From positions 191,001-255,000 of the forward strand of contig NZ_JALJZW010000004.1 of assembly GCF_024171495.1 (NCBI RefSeq): a DNA stretch of 64,000 nt, given 5' to 3'. The stretch comes from Deinococcus sp. HSC-46F16. GTDB lineage: Bacteria; Deinococcota; Deinococci; Deinococcales; Deinococcaceae. Positions 1 through 13,721 of the stretch are shown here, in pieces. Below the pieces are notes generated by a model that searched no databases, was not told where the DNA came from, and saw nothing but the letters and a program-made list of their open reading frames with translations. Position numbers and translations under genes: made by a program. The first letter of the stretch is position 1; each line of letters starts with the position of its first letter.

Positions 1-335
1 AGCTGAGCACCTTCACCGTGCAGAGCGGTCCCGGCGAGGGCCTGCCCGGCGGCGTGCGGCCCATCGGGTTGAACCTCGGGGTGCAGGGGCAGTACGCCGA
101 AGTGTTCCGGGCGCTGCGCAGCCTGGAAACCATGAACCGCTTCACGACGGTGGGCGGGGTGGGCCTGCAAATGCCGGGGGCCACCTCGTTCAACCCCCCC
201 CTGGAGGGCACGCTGAACCTCACCGTGTACACCTATGACCCCAGCGCGGCGGCGGCCACCGGCACGGGCGCGGCGGAAGCCCCCGAAGCCCCGGCCACCC
301 CCGCCGAGGCCCCCGCCCAAGGAGGTGCCCAATGA
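1..335 (+). CDS. pilO: Type IV pilus inner-membrane protein PilO, C-terminal part (5' end outside window)
   Basis: The reading frame enters from the window edge and ends in TGA at 333-335. The visible ~110 residues have the PilO-type C-terminal pattern (periplasmic ferredoxin-like domain with FRALRSLETMNRF and a final beta strand LNLTVYTY) followed by an Ala/Pro-rich tail. PilO normally pairs with PilN on the periplasmic face of the inner membrane and links the pilus motor platform to the secretin. The assignment rests on this short piece plus its position immediately before a PilW/PilP-like gene and pilQ. Its stop overlaps the next start (ATGA), so the genes are translationally coupled. Confidence 0.75.
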   Translation, partial: LSTFTVQSGPGEGLPGGVRPIGLNLGVQGQYAEVFRALRSLETMNRFTTVGGVGLQMPGATSFNPPLEGTLNLTVYTYDPSAAAATGTGAAEAPEAPATPAEAPAQGGAQ

Positions 336-1815
336 CCTCCCGACCCACCGAAGGCGGCAAGCCGCCCCTGCTCTCGCGCGAGATGCGGCTGGTGCTCGCG
401 TTGCTGCTGCTGCTGGCGCTGCTGGGCGGCTGGTTCGTCTGGACCTCGAACCGGGACGCGGCGGCCCTGGCGGACGCGCCCTCCCCCACCCCCACGGGCG
501 ACCCGCCTGCCGGGGGCGAGGAGGGCACGGACGCGGCGGCGGTCACCCCGGCCCCCGGCACCGGGCAGGACGGCACCCCCCAGGACGGGGCCACGCCCGG
601 CCCCGAAGCTGCCGTGCCCGTCGAACCCAGCGGCGAGATCGAGGTGCCCCAGATTCCCGCCTTCGGGCAAGCCGAGGAGACGGAGGCTGGGGAAACCGCC
701 GAGGCCGTCCCCACACCGGGCGGCATCAACCCCGACATCCCCCTTGCCGCGCTGCCGGGCCGCAACCCCTTCCGGCCGCTGGAACTGGAGCGCACCGAGG
801 GCGGCGAGGCCCCCGCGTCCCCGGTCGCGGCGGCCCCGGAACCTTCTGCCCCGGCTGACCCCGTCTCCCTCCCCGCGAGCGAGCCTGCCCCGAGTACGGG
901 CGGCGCCCTGGCGCTCTCGCCCCTGCCGGGCACCGGCGCTTCCCGCCCGGCCCCCACCCCGTCCGCGGCGGCGACCCCCTCTCCCACCGCCCGGCCCTCC
1001 GGAGCACTGCCCACCCCGACCCTTCCCGGCACGGGAGGCGTCAGCGTGACCCGCCCGGCTCCGGCGACGACCAGCCCCACGGCCTCCGCGCCCCGGACGA
1101 GCCGACCCAGCGCGTCTGCTGCGCGACCGACGACGGCTTCTCCAGCGGCGAGCACGGGCCGTCCTCCGGGCAACGCGGCGGCGCGGCCCGCCCCGGCGAC
1201 CTCGCGGCCCTCCGCCGCCGTCACGGGCACCGTTCCCCCGGCGCCCCGTCCGGCCCCGGTGGCGGGTGTCAGCGTGCCGCGTGACGCCATCGACCTGGGG
1301 GCGGCGGCCCCAGTTCCGGCGGCCAGCCCCGCTCCGGCCCCCGCGACCGCGCCGGGCACGCCCCAACCCGTCACCCAGTTCGGCCTGGAGGGAGGCGTGA
1401 GCGCGGCCAGCCCGCTGGGCACCCTGGTGCAGACCCGTGCCCTGGAGTTCGACGCCGCCGTCCTCGGCCCGGTGAACACCGCGATCTTCCGCTCGAAGGA
1501 CGGCTACGTGGTCGTCTCGCAGGGCCAGACCCTGCCCGACTCGGACGCGGTCGTGCGCGAGGTCCGCGCTGCGGGCGTCACCCTCGAACTCGGCGGCGAG
1601 ACGCTGGACCTCGGCGAAGAGGCCCAGCCCACCGGCCTGACCGAGTCCCTGCCCGTGGTGATCGTGCGCCAGCCTGCCGACGCCTTTTCCGCATGGGGCG
1701 ACCTCGCCGTGATCGCCGAGTTCGACGCCACGCAAACCGACCCCCCGGCGGACCCCCGCTTCGCACTGGCCCTGGCGGCCCCTACCCCCGACCTCTCCCG
1801 CGACCAAGGTGAGCC

Positions 1816-1819
<4 letters not shown>
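332..1819 (+). CDS. PilW/PilP-like pilus assembly protein with long Pro/Ala-rich linker
   Basis: This 495-residue protein has a short cytoplasmic start, one transmembrane helix at about residues 19-41 (a Leu run), roughly 300 residues of Pro/Ala/Thr/Ser-rich linker, and a folded C-terminal part from about residue 345. That plan (membrane anchor, disordered spacer, small periplasmic domain) is that of PilP, which ties the PilNO platform to PilQ; in Thermus the gene at this position is called pilW. Function is inferred from position between pilO and pilQ and from architecture, not from a recognised motif. A motif NPFRPLELERT near residue 147 resembles the short PilP segments that contact neighbours. 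It overlaps both neighbours by ATGA junctions. Confidence 0.65.
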
Positions 1820-4020
<2,201 letters not shown>

Positions 4021-4037
4021 CCCGCCTCACCCTCCCA

Positions 4038-4068
4038 CACGCCCTCCCTCGCCGGGGGCGTGTTTGTT
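4038..4068 (+). terminator. Rho-independent terminator of the pil operon
   Basis: CACGCCC (4038-4044) pairs with GGGCGTG (4056-4062), followed by the T-rich GTTTGTTTG. It lies 18 bp after the pilQ stop. Confidence 0.8.
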
Positions 4069-4103
4069 TGGGCAGGGCACGGTGTGGCCCGGCGGCCCGG
4101 CGC

Positions 4104-4109
4104 TAGATT
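4104..4109 (+). promoter_or_regulatory. -10 element of a leaderless promoter before aroC
   Basis: TAGATT is followed after 6 nt by ATG at 4116, the spacing expected for a transcript that begins at the start codon. No clear -35 was seen. Confidence 0.6.
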
Positions 4110-4115
4110 CCGGCC

Positions 4116-4162
4116 ATGCGTGCCCTTTCTCTCACCTTTGCCCAACCCGCCCAGGAGTCCCG

Positions 4163-4166
<4 letters not shown>
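4116..4166 (+). CDS. Leaderless 16-codon upstream ORF overlapping the aroC start
   Basis: ATG at 4116 lies 6 nt after TAGATT, so ribosomes would start at the 5' end of the mRNA. The frame encodes MRALSLTFAQPAQESR and stops at TGA 4164-4166, whose first bases overlap the aroC ATG (ATGA). The Shine-Dalgarno sequence AGGAG for aroC lies inside this mini-ORF (4153-4157). The layout would couple aroC translation to the mini-ORF. No aromatic codon run typical of attenuators is present (one Phe only), so attenuation by aromatic amino acids is not supported. It may be non-functional as a peptide. Confidence 0.55.
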
Positions 4167-5311
<1,145 letters not shown>

Positions 5312-5314
5312 GGA

Positions 5315-5370
5315 CCCCTCACCCCGCTGCTTCGCAGCGCCCCTCTCCCAGAGGGAGAGAGGAAAAACCT
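5315..5370. repeat. Intergenic palindromic element between aroC and aroK
   Basis: The segment contains CTGCTTCGCAG and CTCTCCC-AGA-GGGAGAG (5343-5359), a type of short palindromic filler found in many high-GC bacterial genomes. No U-run follows on the + strand, so it is not a good terminator. Copy number cannot be judged here. Confidence 0.4.
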
Positions 5371-5456
5371 CTTTCCCACACCTCTCCACACGCCACAACC
5401 CACCGGCCACACGCCCTAAAGGTTCTCCTTACCCGGAAGCTGGGGGCGACTTGCCC

Positions 5457-5462
5457 TAGACT
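5457..5462 (+). promoter_or_regulatory. Leaderless promoter -10 of aroK
   Basis: TAGACT, then 7 nt, then ATG 5470. There is no Shine-Dalgarno sequence before the ATG. Confidence 0.7.
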
Positions 5463-5469
5463 GCCTTCC

Positions 5470-6060
<591 letters not shown>

Positions 6061-6061
6061 C

Positions 6062-7123
6062 GTGCGGCCCTCCTCCAGCCAGCAGGTCGAGGTCGGGGGC
6101 GAGCAGCCCTACACCGTCACCGTGGGGGCAGGCCTGTTGGGGCAAGTACGGGTCCCCCAGCGCCACGTCGCCCTGATTCACCCCGCCGACCTGCCTCCCG
6201 CTTTCGTAAAGACGGTGCAGGCGGCCCTCTCCCCCACCGTCACCATCAGCGTTCCGGCCCGCGACGAGTGCAAGACGCTGGCCGTCTACACGGATGTGCT
6301 TTCACGGTTGGCAGCGGCGAACTTGCCGCGTGACGGGGCCGTCGTCGGGCTGGGGGGCGGTGCGGCGACCGACCTCGCGGGCTTCGTGGCGGCCTCGTAC
6401 CTGCGCGGCGTGGCCTTTTACACCCTGCCGACCACCCTGCTGGGCATGGTGGACGCGGCGGTGGGCGGCAAGACGGGCGTGAATCTCCCCGAGGGCAAGA
6501 ATCTAGTGGGGGCCTTCTGGCCGCCCCGCGCCGTCTGGTGCGACGTGGAGACGCTGAGCACCCTGCCGCCGGAGGTCTTTCGCGAGGGCGCCGCCGAGGC
6601 GTACAAGCACGGCCTGATCGCGGACCCTTCCCTGCTGGCCCGCGTGCTCTCGCCGGAGTTCCAGCCTGGCGGTCCCAGCCTGAAATCCACCCTCGCAGAT
6701 GCCATTCGGGTCAAGGCGGACGTGGTGACCCGCGACCCCACCGAGCGGGGCGAGCGGGCCTTCCTGAACTTCGGCCACACGCTGGCGCACGCGCTGGAGG
6801 CCCACACGCACCACGCCGTTCCCCACGGCGAGGCGGTGGGCTACGGAATGCACTACGCGGCGCGGCTCTCGCGGGCGCTGGGCGGGGCCGACCTGACCGG
6901 GCACACGTTGGCTTTCCTGCGCTGGCAGCAGCCCACGCCCCTCCCCGACCTGACCTTCGATGACCTGTGGCCCTACATGGCCCGTGACAAGAAGGCCGAC
7001 GCGGACGGCGTGCGCTTCGTGCTCCTCCACGACCTCGCGCGGCCCTACCTGGGCCGGGTGCCGGAGGACGTGCTGCGCCGGGAATTCGCGGGGTGGCAGA
7101 CCGACCTCATCCCGCCGCGCTGA
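6062..7123 (+). CDS. aroB: 3-dehydroquinate synthase
   Basis: Converts DAHP to 3-dehydroquinate with NAD+ and a divalent metal. The 353-residue protein shows the NAD-binding [16 protein letters not shown], the [18 protein letters not shown] block, the metal/active-site stretch [10 protein letters not shown], and the histidine motif [11 protein letters not shown] with HGEAVGYGM. The open frame extends far upstream, but homologous sequence only starts near GTG 6062, 1 nt after the aroK stop; that gives the usual family length. Translation is probably coupled to aroK because no Shine-Dalgarno sequence is evident. Confidence 0.94.
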   Translation: MRPSSSQQVEVGGEQPYTVTVGAGLLGQVRVPQRHVALIHPADLPPAFVKTVQAALSPTVTISVPARDECKTLAVYTDVLSRLAAANLPRDGAVVGLGGGAATDLAGFVAASYLRGVAFYTLPTTLLGMVDAAVGGKTGVNLPEGKNLVGAFWPPRAVWCDVETLSTLPPEVFREGAAEAYKHGLIADPSLLARVLSPEFQPGGPSLKSTLADAIRVKADVVTRDPTERGERAFLNFGHTLAHALEAHTHHAVPHGEAVGYGMHYAARLSRALGGADLTGHTLAFLRWQQPTPLPDLTFDDLWPYMARDKKADADGVRFVLLHDLARPYLGRVPEDVLRREFAGWQTDLIPPR

Positions 7124-7128
7124 CCCGC

Positions 7129-7134
7129 TACGCT
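7129..7134 (+). promoter_or_regulatory. Possible leaderless -10 of aroQ
   Basis: TACGCT lies 5 nt before ATG 7140. The spacing is on the short side, so aroQ may instead be read only from the aroK-aroB transcript. Confidence 0.4.
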
Positions 7135-7139
7135 GGGGC

Positions 7140-7586
7140 ATGATTCTCGTCCTCAACGGCCCGAATCTGAACCGCCTCGGCCTGCGCGAGCCGGGCGTGT
7201 ACGGCTCTCAGACGCTCGAAGACCTCGAACGGCTGTGCGAGGGCTGGGGTGCCGAGCTGGGCACCGCCGTCACCTGCCGCCAGAGCAACTACGAGGGCCA
7301 ACTGCTGGAATGGATTCAGGATGCCGAGGAGCACGGCTTTGCGGGCATCGTGCTGAATCCGGGGGCCTTGACGCACTATTCCTACTCTCTGCGCGACGCC
7401 ATCGCCGGGCAACGCCTTCCAGTCGTGGAGGTTCACATCTCCAACGTCGACGCCCGCGAGGAGTTCCGCCACCGGTCGGTCACGGCGGCCGTGTGCCGGG
7501 GCAAGATCAGTGGGCTGGGGTTTTTGGGATACCGGCTGGCGATTGAGGCGCTGGTGGATGAGGGCACCGCAGAAGTAGGGGGCTGA
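7140..7586 (+). CDS. aroQ: 3-dehydroquinate dehydratase, type II
   Basis: Removes water from 3-dehydroquinate to give 3-dehydroshikimate. The 148-residue protein has all type II landmarks: ILVLNGPNLNRLGLREPGVYG (active-site Tyr region; the mobile loop Arg is in LREPG), CRQSNYEGQLLEWIQ, GIVLNPGALTHYSYSLRDA (catalytic His in the type II family follows in the next strand, VVEVHISNVDAREEFRHRS) and GKISGLGFLGY. ATG 7140 gives the standard length; the longer frame overlaps aroB. It is followed after 1 nt by the PD-(D/E)XK-like gene. Confidence 0.95.
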   Translation: MILVLNGPNLNRLGLREPGVYGSQTLEDLERLCEGWGAELGTAVTCRQSNYEGQLLEWIQDAEEHGFAGIVLNPGALTHYSYSLRDAIAGQRLPVVEVHISNVDAREEFRHRSVTAAVCRGKISGLGFLGYRLAIEALVDEGTAEVGG

Positions 7587-7587
7587 G

Positions 7588-8130
7588 ATGGCGAGTGGAC
7601 TCGGCAACAAGCTCACGGGTCAGATCGGGGAGTTTCTGGTCTGTGCGGAACTGGGCCGCCAACTCGACTTGATTGCCACCCCGTTTGCGGGCAATGTGCC
7701 GCTCTTCGATCTGCTGGTCGCGGACGAGCAATGTCGGTCCCTCCCGATTCAGGTCAAGGCCGCACGGGGTCTGCAATGGTCGACCCGCGCCGATGCTTGG
7801 CTGCACTTGGAAGTCGTCGGGAGGCGTCAGGTGGACCACGGTGACCGGGAGTTGGACCATCCCAGCTTGATTTACGTGTATGTGGCGATCGCGCCCAGAA
7901 CGGACTCGCCCACCCCACCGCGCGACCGCTTCTTCGTCCTGACCCAGCGGGACGTTCAGCAGATCGTGGCCCCTGCCTACCGTGCCTATATGGAAAGCCG
8001 TTCGGTCCCCTGGCAACGGCCCCGAAATCACGCTTCCTTCGACGCACGGCTGGATGCCGCCCAACTGGAACCATACGAGCACAACTGGGACCTGATTCGT
8101 CGCCAGCTTGAGATGCAGTCGGTCCCCTGA
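7588..8130 (+). CDS. PD-(D/E)XK-like protein of unknown role at the end of the aro cluster
   Basis: This 180-residue protein is not a known aro enzyme. Its N-terminal third has the residue pattern of the PD-(D/E)XK nuclease fold: Glu15 and Glu21 in [16 protein letters not shown], Asp41 in LFDLLVAD and Gln55-x-Lys57 in PIQVKAAR. Small proteins of this kind are often annotated as group-I-intron-endonuclease-like or DUF4365-like; nuclease activity is inference. The C-terminal half ([16 protein letters not shown]) looks like further strands of the same fold. ATG 7588 overlaps the aroQ end region (TGAGATG), so it is in the same operon. It could be a nuclease, a nucleic-acid binder, or an inactive relative. 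Confidence 0.7.
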   Translation: MASGLGNKLTGQIGEFLVCAELGRQLDLIATPFAGNVPLFDLLVADEQCRSLPIQVKAARGLQWSTRADAWLHLEVVGRRQVDHGDRELDHPSLIYVYVAIAPRTDSPTPPRDRFFVLTQRDVQQIVAPAYRAYMESRSVPWQRPRNHASFDARLDAAQLEPYEHNWDLIRRQLEMQSVP

Positions 8131-8137
8131 GCTCCGC

Positions 8138-8167
8138 TTGCCCCCCGCCCCCAAGGTCTGATACCCT
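8138..8167 (+). promoter_or_regulatory. Promoter of rplM-rpsI
   Basis: TTGCCC (8138-8143), an 18-nt spacer and TACCCT (8162-8167) form a sigma-A-like promoter. The predicted transcript has a 5' leader of about 115 nt. Confidence 0.6.
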
Positions 8168-8174
8168 CACCTTT

Positions 8175-9109
<935 letters not shown>

Positions 9110-9127
9110 TTCGGACGCGGTCCCGAG

Positions 9128-9160
9128 AGTCCCCCTTCCCGAGTGGAGGGGGACTTTTCT
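9128..9160 (+). terminator. Rho-independent terminator after rpsI
   Basis: AGTCCCCC (9128-9135) pairs with GGGGGACT (9148-9155), then TTTTCT. Confidence 0.85.
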
Positions 9161-9173
9161 GTGGCGTGTCCTC

Positions 9174-9179
9174 TACACT
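9174..9179 (+). promoter_or_regulatory. Leaderless promoter -10 of the ABC ATPase gene
   Basis: TACACT, 8 nt, ATG 9188; no Shine-Dalgarno sequence. Confidence 0.6.
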
Positions 9180-9187
9180 TTCCCGCG

Positions 9188-10657
9188 ATGGCTGGGCCGC
9201 TGATCGACCTCCAGAACGTCACCGTGCGGGTGGGCGGAGAGACGCCGCTGCGAGGCGTGACCCTGCGGGTCTGGCCCGGCGAGGCGCTGCGGCTGGAGGG
9301 ACCGAACGGCGGCGGCAAGACGACCCTGCTGCGGCTGCTGGCGGGCGAGGTTGCTCCGGTGGGCGGCGAGCGGGTCTACGGGCTGGGCGGGCAGACACGG
9401 CGTTCGGCGGTGCGGGCACGGCAGACATTGAGCGTGGTGGGGCTGGACGCCGAAGCCTTCTACCTAACGCGCGACTGGCTCCAGACCGTGCGGGACGTGC
9501 TGCTGGCGGGGTTTGAGGGGGGCACCCTGCGCCTGTGGACGCCGACGCCGGAAGCGCAGGCGAGGCTGGCCGAGGTCGCCGCGCTGACGGGCGTGTCGGG
9601 TTGGCTGGACCGCGACTTCCGCACCCTCAGCCACGGGCAGCGGCGGCGGGCCATGCTGGCACGGGCCCTGATGCCCCAGCCGGAAGTGCTCCTGCTCGAC
9701 GAGTTCACCGACGGGCTGAGCGCCGGGGCACAGGAGGGACTGGGACAGGTGCTGCGCGAGGTTCACGGGTCGGGCGTCACGGTCGTCCTCGCCACCCACC
9801 GCCCGCAGGAGGCACCGGAACTGCCCTGGCGACGGCTGCGGGTGGAGGGGGGGACGGTGCGGGAGACGGAGGGCACCCACCGGACCCGCCTCTCCCCCAC
9901 CCCCCTTCCCCGACCTCCTGGCGAGGGCGACCTCGTGCGGCTGCGGGACGTGGAGGTTTACCGGAACGGGCGGCGGGCGCTGGGGCCGCTCTCGTGGACA
10001 TGGCGGGCGGGCGAGCACTGGCTGGTGACGGGCGAGAACGGCAGCGGCAAAAGCACGCTGGCACGGCTGATTTCCGGGGAGCTGCACCCCGCGCTGGGTG
10101 GGCGGGTGGAGCGGCCCTTCCTGGCCCGCGACCGGCTGACCGAGCGCCGCCGCACGGTCGGGCTGATCTCCGCCGAGGTCGGCGTGCGGCAGCGGCGGGG
10201 CTGGACCGGCCGTGAGGTGATCGGCAGCGCGTGGGGCGGGACCGAGGGGTTTGCGCCGAACCTCACGACGGAGCAGACGGCGCGGGTGGAAGCGCTGGCG
10301 GGGCACCTCGGCGTGACCGACCTGCTCGGCCGCCCCGCCAACACGCTCTCGCAGGGGCAATTGCGGCGGCTCCTGCTCGCGCGGGCGGTGGCCCACCGTC
10401 CCCGCCTGCTGATCCTCGACGAGGGGCTGGACTTTCTGGATGCCGAGGCCCGCACCCGGTTCCTGGCCCTGCTGCCGGACCTCGCCCGAGCGGGCACGCA
10501 CATTCTGGTGGTCGCCCACCGCAAGGCCGACGCGCCGCCGGGGTTGACGCACCATCTGGAATTGGCGGAGGGACAGATCAGGCGGGGGAAGCCTCTGCCC
10601 CCTCCAACCTGTCCGCCAGCTCTTCCAGATAGGCCCCCAGCGCCTCCGGGCCGCTGA
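9188..10657 (+). CDS. Two-domain ABC ATPase, PhrA/ModF-like
   Basis: A soluble protein of 489 residues with two fused ABC cassettes and no membrane segment. Cassette 1: Walker A GPNGGGKTT (about residues 39-47), signature LSHGQRRR, Walker B VLLLDE. Cassette 2: Walker A GENGSGKST, signature LSQGQLRR, Walker B LLILDEGLD. This duplicated layout is that of ModF/PhrA, ATPases of poorly known role annotated in molybdate or photorepair contexts; no molybdate genes are nearby, so the name is only a family label. The last ~26 residues (PPPTCPPALP...) lie opposite the HAD phosphatase gene; this antisense overlap of 80 bp probably reflects run-on to the next stop codon. ATG 9188 was chosen from the leaderless spacing. 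Confidence 0.8.
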   Translation: MAGPLIDLQNVTVRVGGETPLRGVTLRVWPGEALRLEGPNGGGKTTLLRLLAGEVAPVGGERVYGLGGQTRRSAVRARQTLSVVGLDAEAFYLTRDWLQTVRDVLLAGFEGGTLRLWTPTPEAQARLAEVAALTGVSGWLDRDFRTLSHGQRRRAMLARALMPQPEVLLLDEFTDGLSAGAQEGLGQVLREVHGSGVTVVLATHRPQEAPELPWRRLRVEGGTVRETEGTHRTRLSPTPLPRPPGEGDLVRLRDVEVYRNGRRALGPLSWTWRAGEHWLVTGENGSGKSTLARLISGELHPALGGRVERPFLARDRLTERRRTVGLISAEVGVRQRRGWTGREVIGSAWGGTEGFAPNLTTEQTARVEALAGHLGVTDLLGRPANTLSQGQLRRLLLARAVAHRPRLLILDEGLDFLDAEARTRFLALLPDLARAGTHILVVAHRKADAPPGLTHHLELAEGQIRRGKPLPPPTCPPALPDRPPAPPGR

Positions 10658-11405
10658 CCTGATCGTGGGCGTGGACCGTGAGCAGTGGCAGGTAACCCAC
10701 CTGCACCGCGTACCCGGCGAGTTCCAGCATCGCCACGTCGTTGTCGCTGTCCCCAAAAACGACCGTGCGCTCCAGCTCGATCCCCAGCCCCTCCGCGATC
10801 AGGGTCAAGGCCGCGCCCTTGTGCGCCCCGGTGGGGGTCACCGTCAGGAACTCGGTGTAGGGCGGCTGCGCCCCGGTCAGCACCAGGTGCGGGTGCGACT
10901 CGCGCAACCGGGCGGCGAAATCGGCCACGCCGGGGTGATAGAAGCCCACCTTCAGGGCCGCCTCGTCCGTGGGGGCGTCCGCGAGGGGGCGCACGCCGCG
11001 CTCGACCATCCACGGCTCAGGCTGCTGGCCCGGCGGAATCAGGGCATACGGCCCCTGCGCCGTGAAGACGACCACGCGGGCGTCCTCCAGTTCGTGCGCG
11101 AGGACGGCCGCGAGTTCCTCCGCCGTGAAGCGGGCCTCACGGTGCAACTCGCCGCCGAGTTCGACCCGGCCGCCGTTGTTGGTCGCCACCGCGTCGGGCT
11201 GCGCGGCCTCCAGCACCGGGCGGGGGGCGCTGTCGCGTCCGGTGATGACCGCCACCCGCACCCCCAGCCCCCGCAGCCGCGCGAGCGCCGCCGCCGTGGG
11301 CGCGGGCACCTCGCGGCCCATCTCGGGAATCAGGGTGCCGTCAAGGTCGAAGGCGAGCAGCAGGGGCAGGCGGTGGGGCCGGGGGCGTTCGGGCGGGCGC
11401 GTCAC
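10578..11405 (-). CDS. HAD-superfamily phosphatase (Cof/sugar-phosphatase type)
   Basis: The 275-residue hydrolase has the HAD motifs in order: DLDGTL (nucleophile and acid/base Asp pair), VAVITGRD (motif II Thr), a Lys in THKGAAL-type context (GAHKGAALTLI), and GDSDNDVAML (motif IV). The large insertion between motifs II and III is the C2 cap of the Cof subfamily, which act on sugar phosphates and similar small molecules; the substrate is unknown. A longer frame starts at GTG 11432, but GTG 11405 sits exactly 7 nt after TAGCCT, so the shorter start is preferred. Its 3' end overlaps the ABC ATPase gene tail to tail. Confidence 0.82.
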   Translation of the reverse strand: MTRPPERPRPHRLPLLLAFDLDGTLIPEMGREVPAPTAAALARLRGLGVRVAVITGRDSAPRPVLEAAQPDAVATNNGGRVELGGELHREARFTAEELAAVLAHELEDARVVVFTAQGPYALIPPGQQPEPWMVERGVRPLADAPTDEAALKVGFYHPGVADFAARLRESHPHLVLTGAQPPYTEFLTVTPTGAHKGAALTLIAEGLGIELERTVVFGDSDNDVAMLELAGYAVQVGYLPLLTVHAHDQVSGPEALGAYLEELADRLEGAEASPA

Positions 11406-11412
11406 GGGGGAG

Positions 11413-11418
11413 AGGCTA
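11413..11418 (-). promoter_or_regulatory. Leaderless promoter -10 of the HAD phosphatase gene
   Basis: On the minus strand TAGCCT is followed after 7 nt by GTG 11405. Confidence 0.6.
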
Positions 11419-11444
11419 GCAGGCGGGGGCACCGGACAACGCGA

Positions 11445-11480
11445 GGGCCGCCCACCCCCGGCGAGGGGAGCGGGCGGCTC
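11445..11480 (-). terminator. Hairpin after rplS
   Basis: GCCGCCC (11447-11453) and GGGCGGC (11472-11478) pair across a GC-rich loop. There is no T-run, so it may only be an mRNA 3'-end stabiliser. Confidence 0.4.
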
Positions 11481-11495
11481 GGCAGAGGGTGGGGC

Positions 11496-11993
<498 letters not shown>

Positions 11994-12119
11994 GTGTCAC
12001 CACTCCTTTACCAGCGGACCGTCCCACCTCCCGGCACAGCAGTTCCCAACACACCGGCACGGGCAGAGACGTTCTTGGTCTGTACGCTCCCGCGTCATCG
12101 CGCGGGGCTGAACCTGAGG

Positions 12120-12149
12120 AGTATACGCGCCGGGGCCGGGGCAGCTCAA
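12120..12149 (-). promoter_or_regulatory. Promoter of rplS
   Basis: On the minus strand TTGAGC (12149-12144), 18 nt, TATACT (12125-12120). The region 11994-12113 would then be a ~120-nt leader; no fold was worked out in it. Confidence 0.55.
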
Positions 12150-12203
12150 GGGGATCCGGCGGCCCCGAGGGCAGAGGCGCTCTGCCTGACCCAGATCACG
12201 ATG

Positions 12204-12221
12204 AAGGCTTGATGAAGCCTT
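12204..12221. promoter_or_regulatory. Inverted repeat in the promoter of the coiled-coil gene (candidate operator)
   Basis: AAGGCTT-GATG-AAGCCTT is a perfect 7-bp inverted repeat with a 4-bp centre. Its last base is the first T of the TATGCT -10 element, so a bound protein would cover the -35/-10 spacer. The binding protein is unknown. Confidence 0.5.
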
Positions 12222-12226
12222 ATGCT
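12221..12226 (+). promoter_or_regulatory. Leaderless promoter -10 of the coiled-coil gene
   Basis: TATGCT, 6 nt, GTG 12233. Confidence 0.6.
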
Positions 12227-12232
12227 GGCCGG

Positions 12233-13028
12233 GTGAGCGATTCGCCGGAAGCCAGAGAGACCGCGCTCGCGGGAGCGCAGCAGGCCGTGGGCCGTCAGCG
12301 GCGGCGTCTCGCCGAGGTGCGGGCACGCGAGCACGTGGGCGCGGCCGGGTGGGCGCAGACCAGCACCCTGGAACAGATCATCCGCGCCGGGCAAGAAGGG
12401 CTGGCCGCCACCGACGCGCTGCGGCAGGTCGTGAAGGTGACCACCGAGCAGCTCCGCAACCTGCCCCTCGCCGCCGGGGAGCAGAAGCGCCATGAACACG
12501 CCCAGGCCCTCGCCGAGATCGTGGAAAACGGCGAGGAACAGATCACGGCGGCAGCGGCCCTCGACGGGCTGATCTGCCAGGCGCTGGAGGAAGTCGCCCG
12601 CACCCCCATGAGCGAGGTCAGCGTGCAGACGCTGCGCCGTATTCACGACCGGGTGCAGGCCCAACTGGGTGCCCTGAACACCATCATCGAGGCGGCCCGT
12701 GCCCAGGCCGACACGCTGGAGCAGGTCGGGCGGCTCGAGCGCCTCAGCGCCGAGCATCAGGCCAGGGTCGAGGCGATTCAGGCCCTGAGCGCCGACCACG
12801 AGGTCGAGCTGCTGGCCGAGGCGGGCGAGCAGATCGTGGAGCGCATCAGCGAACTCGACGAGGCGGGTGAGGAACAACTCGGCGCCCTGGGCCGCATCGC
12901 GGAGGCCGCGCTGGGCAAGGTCGCCGAGACGGCCGCCGCGCCCGAACAGCAGGCCGAACTCCTCGAAACCCTGGCCCAGACCGCCCAGCAGAAGGCCGAG
13001 GCCCTCCAGCCGGACGGCGACGCCCCCG

Positions 13029-13039
<11 letters not shown>
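12233..13039 (+). CDS. Helical coiled-coil protein of unknown function
   Basis: A 268-residue, Glu/Ala/Gln-rich, entirely helical-looking protein without signal peptide or membrane segment; almost no Pro or aromatic residues between residues 40 and 255. Heptad-like spacing runs through IIRAGQEGLAATDALRQVV and LERLSAEHQARVEAIQAL. The pattern resembles methyl-accepting or septation-type helical rods but no domain is recognised. GTG 12233 was chosen because TATGCT is 6 nt upstream; the in-frame ATGs at 12209/12212 lie inside the promoter. It converges with the acetyltransferase gene with an 11-bp overlap. An inverted repeat in its promoter suggests repression. Confidence 0.7.
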
Positions 13040-13553
<514 letters not shown>

Positions 13554-13560
13554 GGAGCCG

Positions 13561-13566
13561 AGGCTA
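13561..13566 (-). promoter_or_regulatory. Leaderless promoter -10 of the GNAT gene
   Basis: TAGCCT on the minus strand, 7 nt before ATG 13553. Confidence 0.6.
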
Positions 13567-13708
13567 GCGGCCCCGGCCCCTTTCCCACCTCCGCCGCCCG
13601 GCCTAGTGCCCCCGGCCCTCCAGCCCAGCTCAGGGCACTGACCATCCAGACTGGACAATGGTGGGGCAGATTGCGCCCACCACACCGGAAAAGCCCAGGG
13701 AGGGCGCG

Positions 13709-13714
13709 TACAAT
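13709..13714 (+). promoter_or_regulatory. Leaderless promoter -10 of lipB-lipA
   Basis: TACAAT, 7 nt, GTG 13722. Confidence 0.65.
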
Positions 13715-13721
13715 CGGGCGC

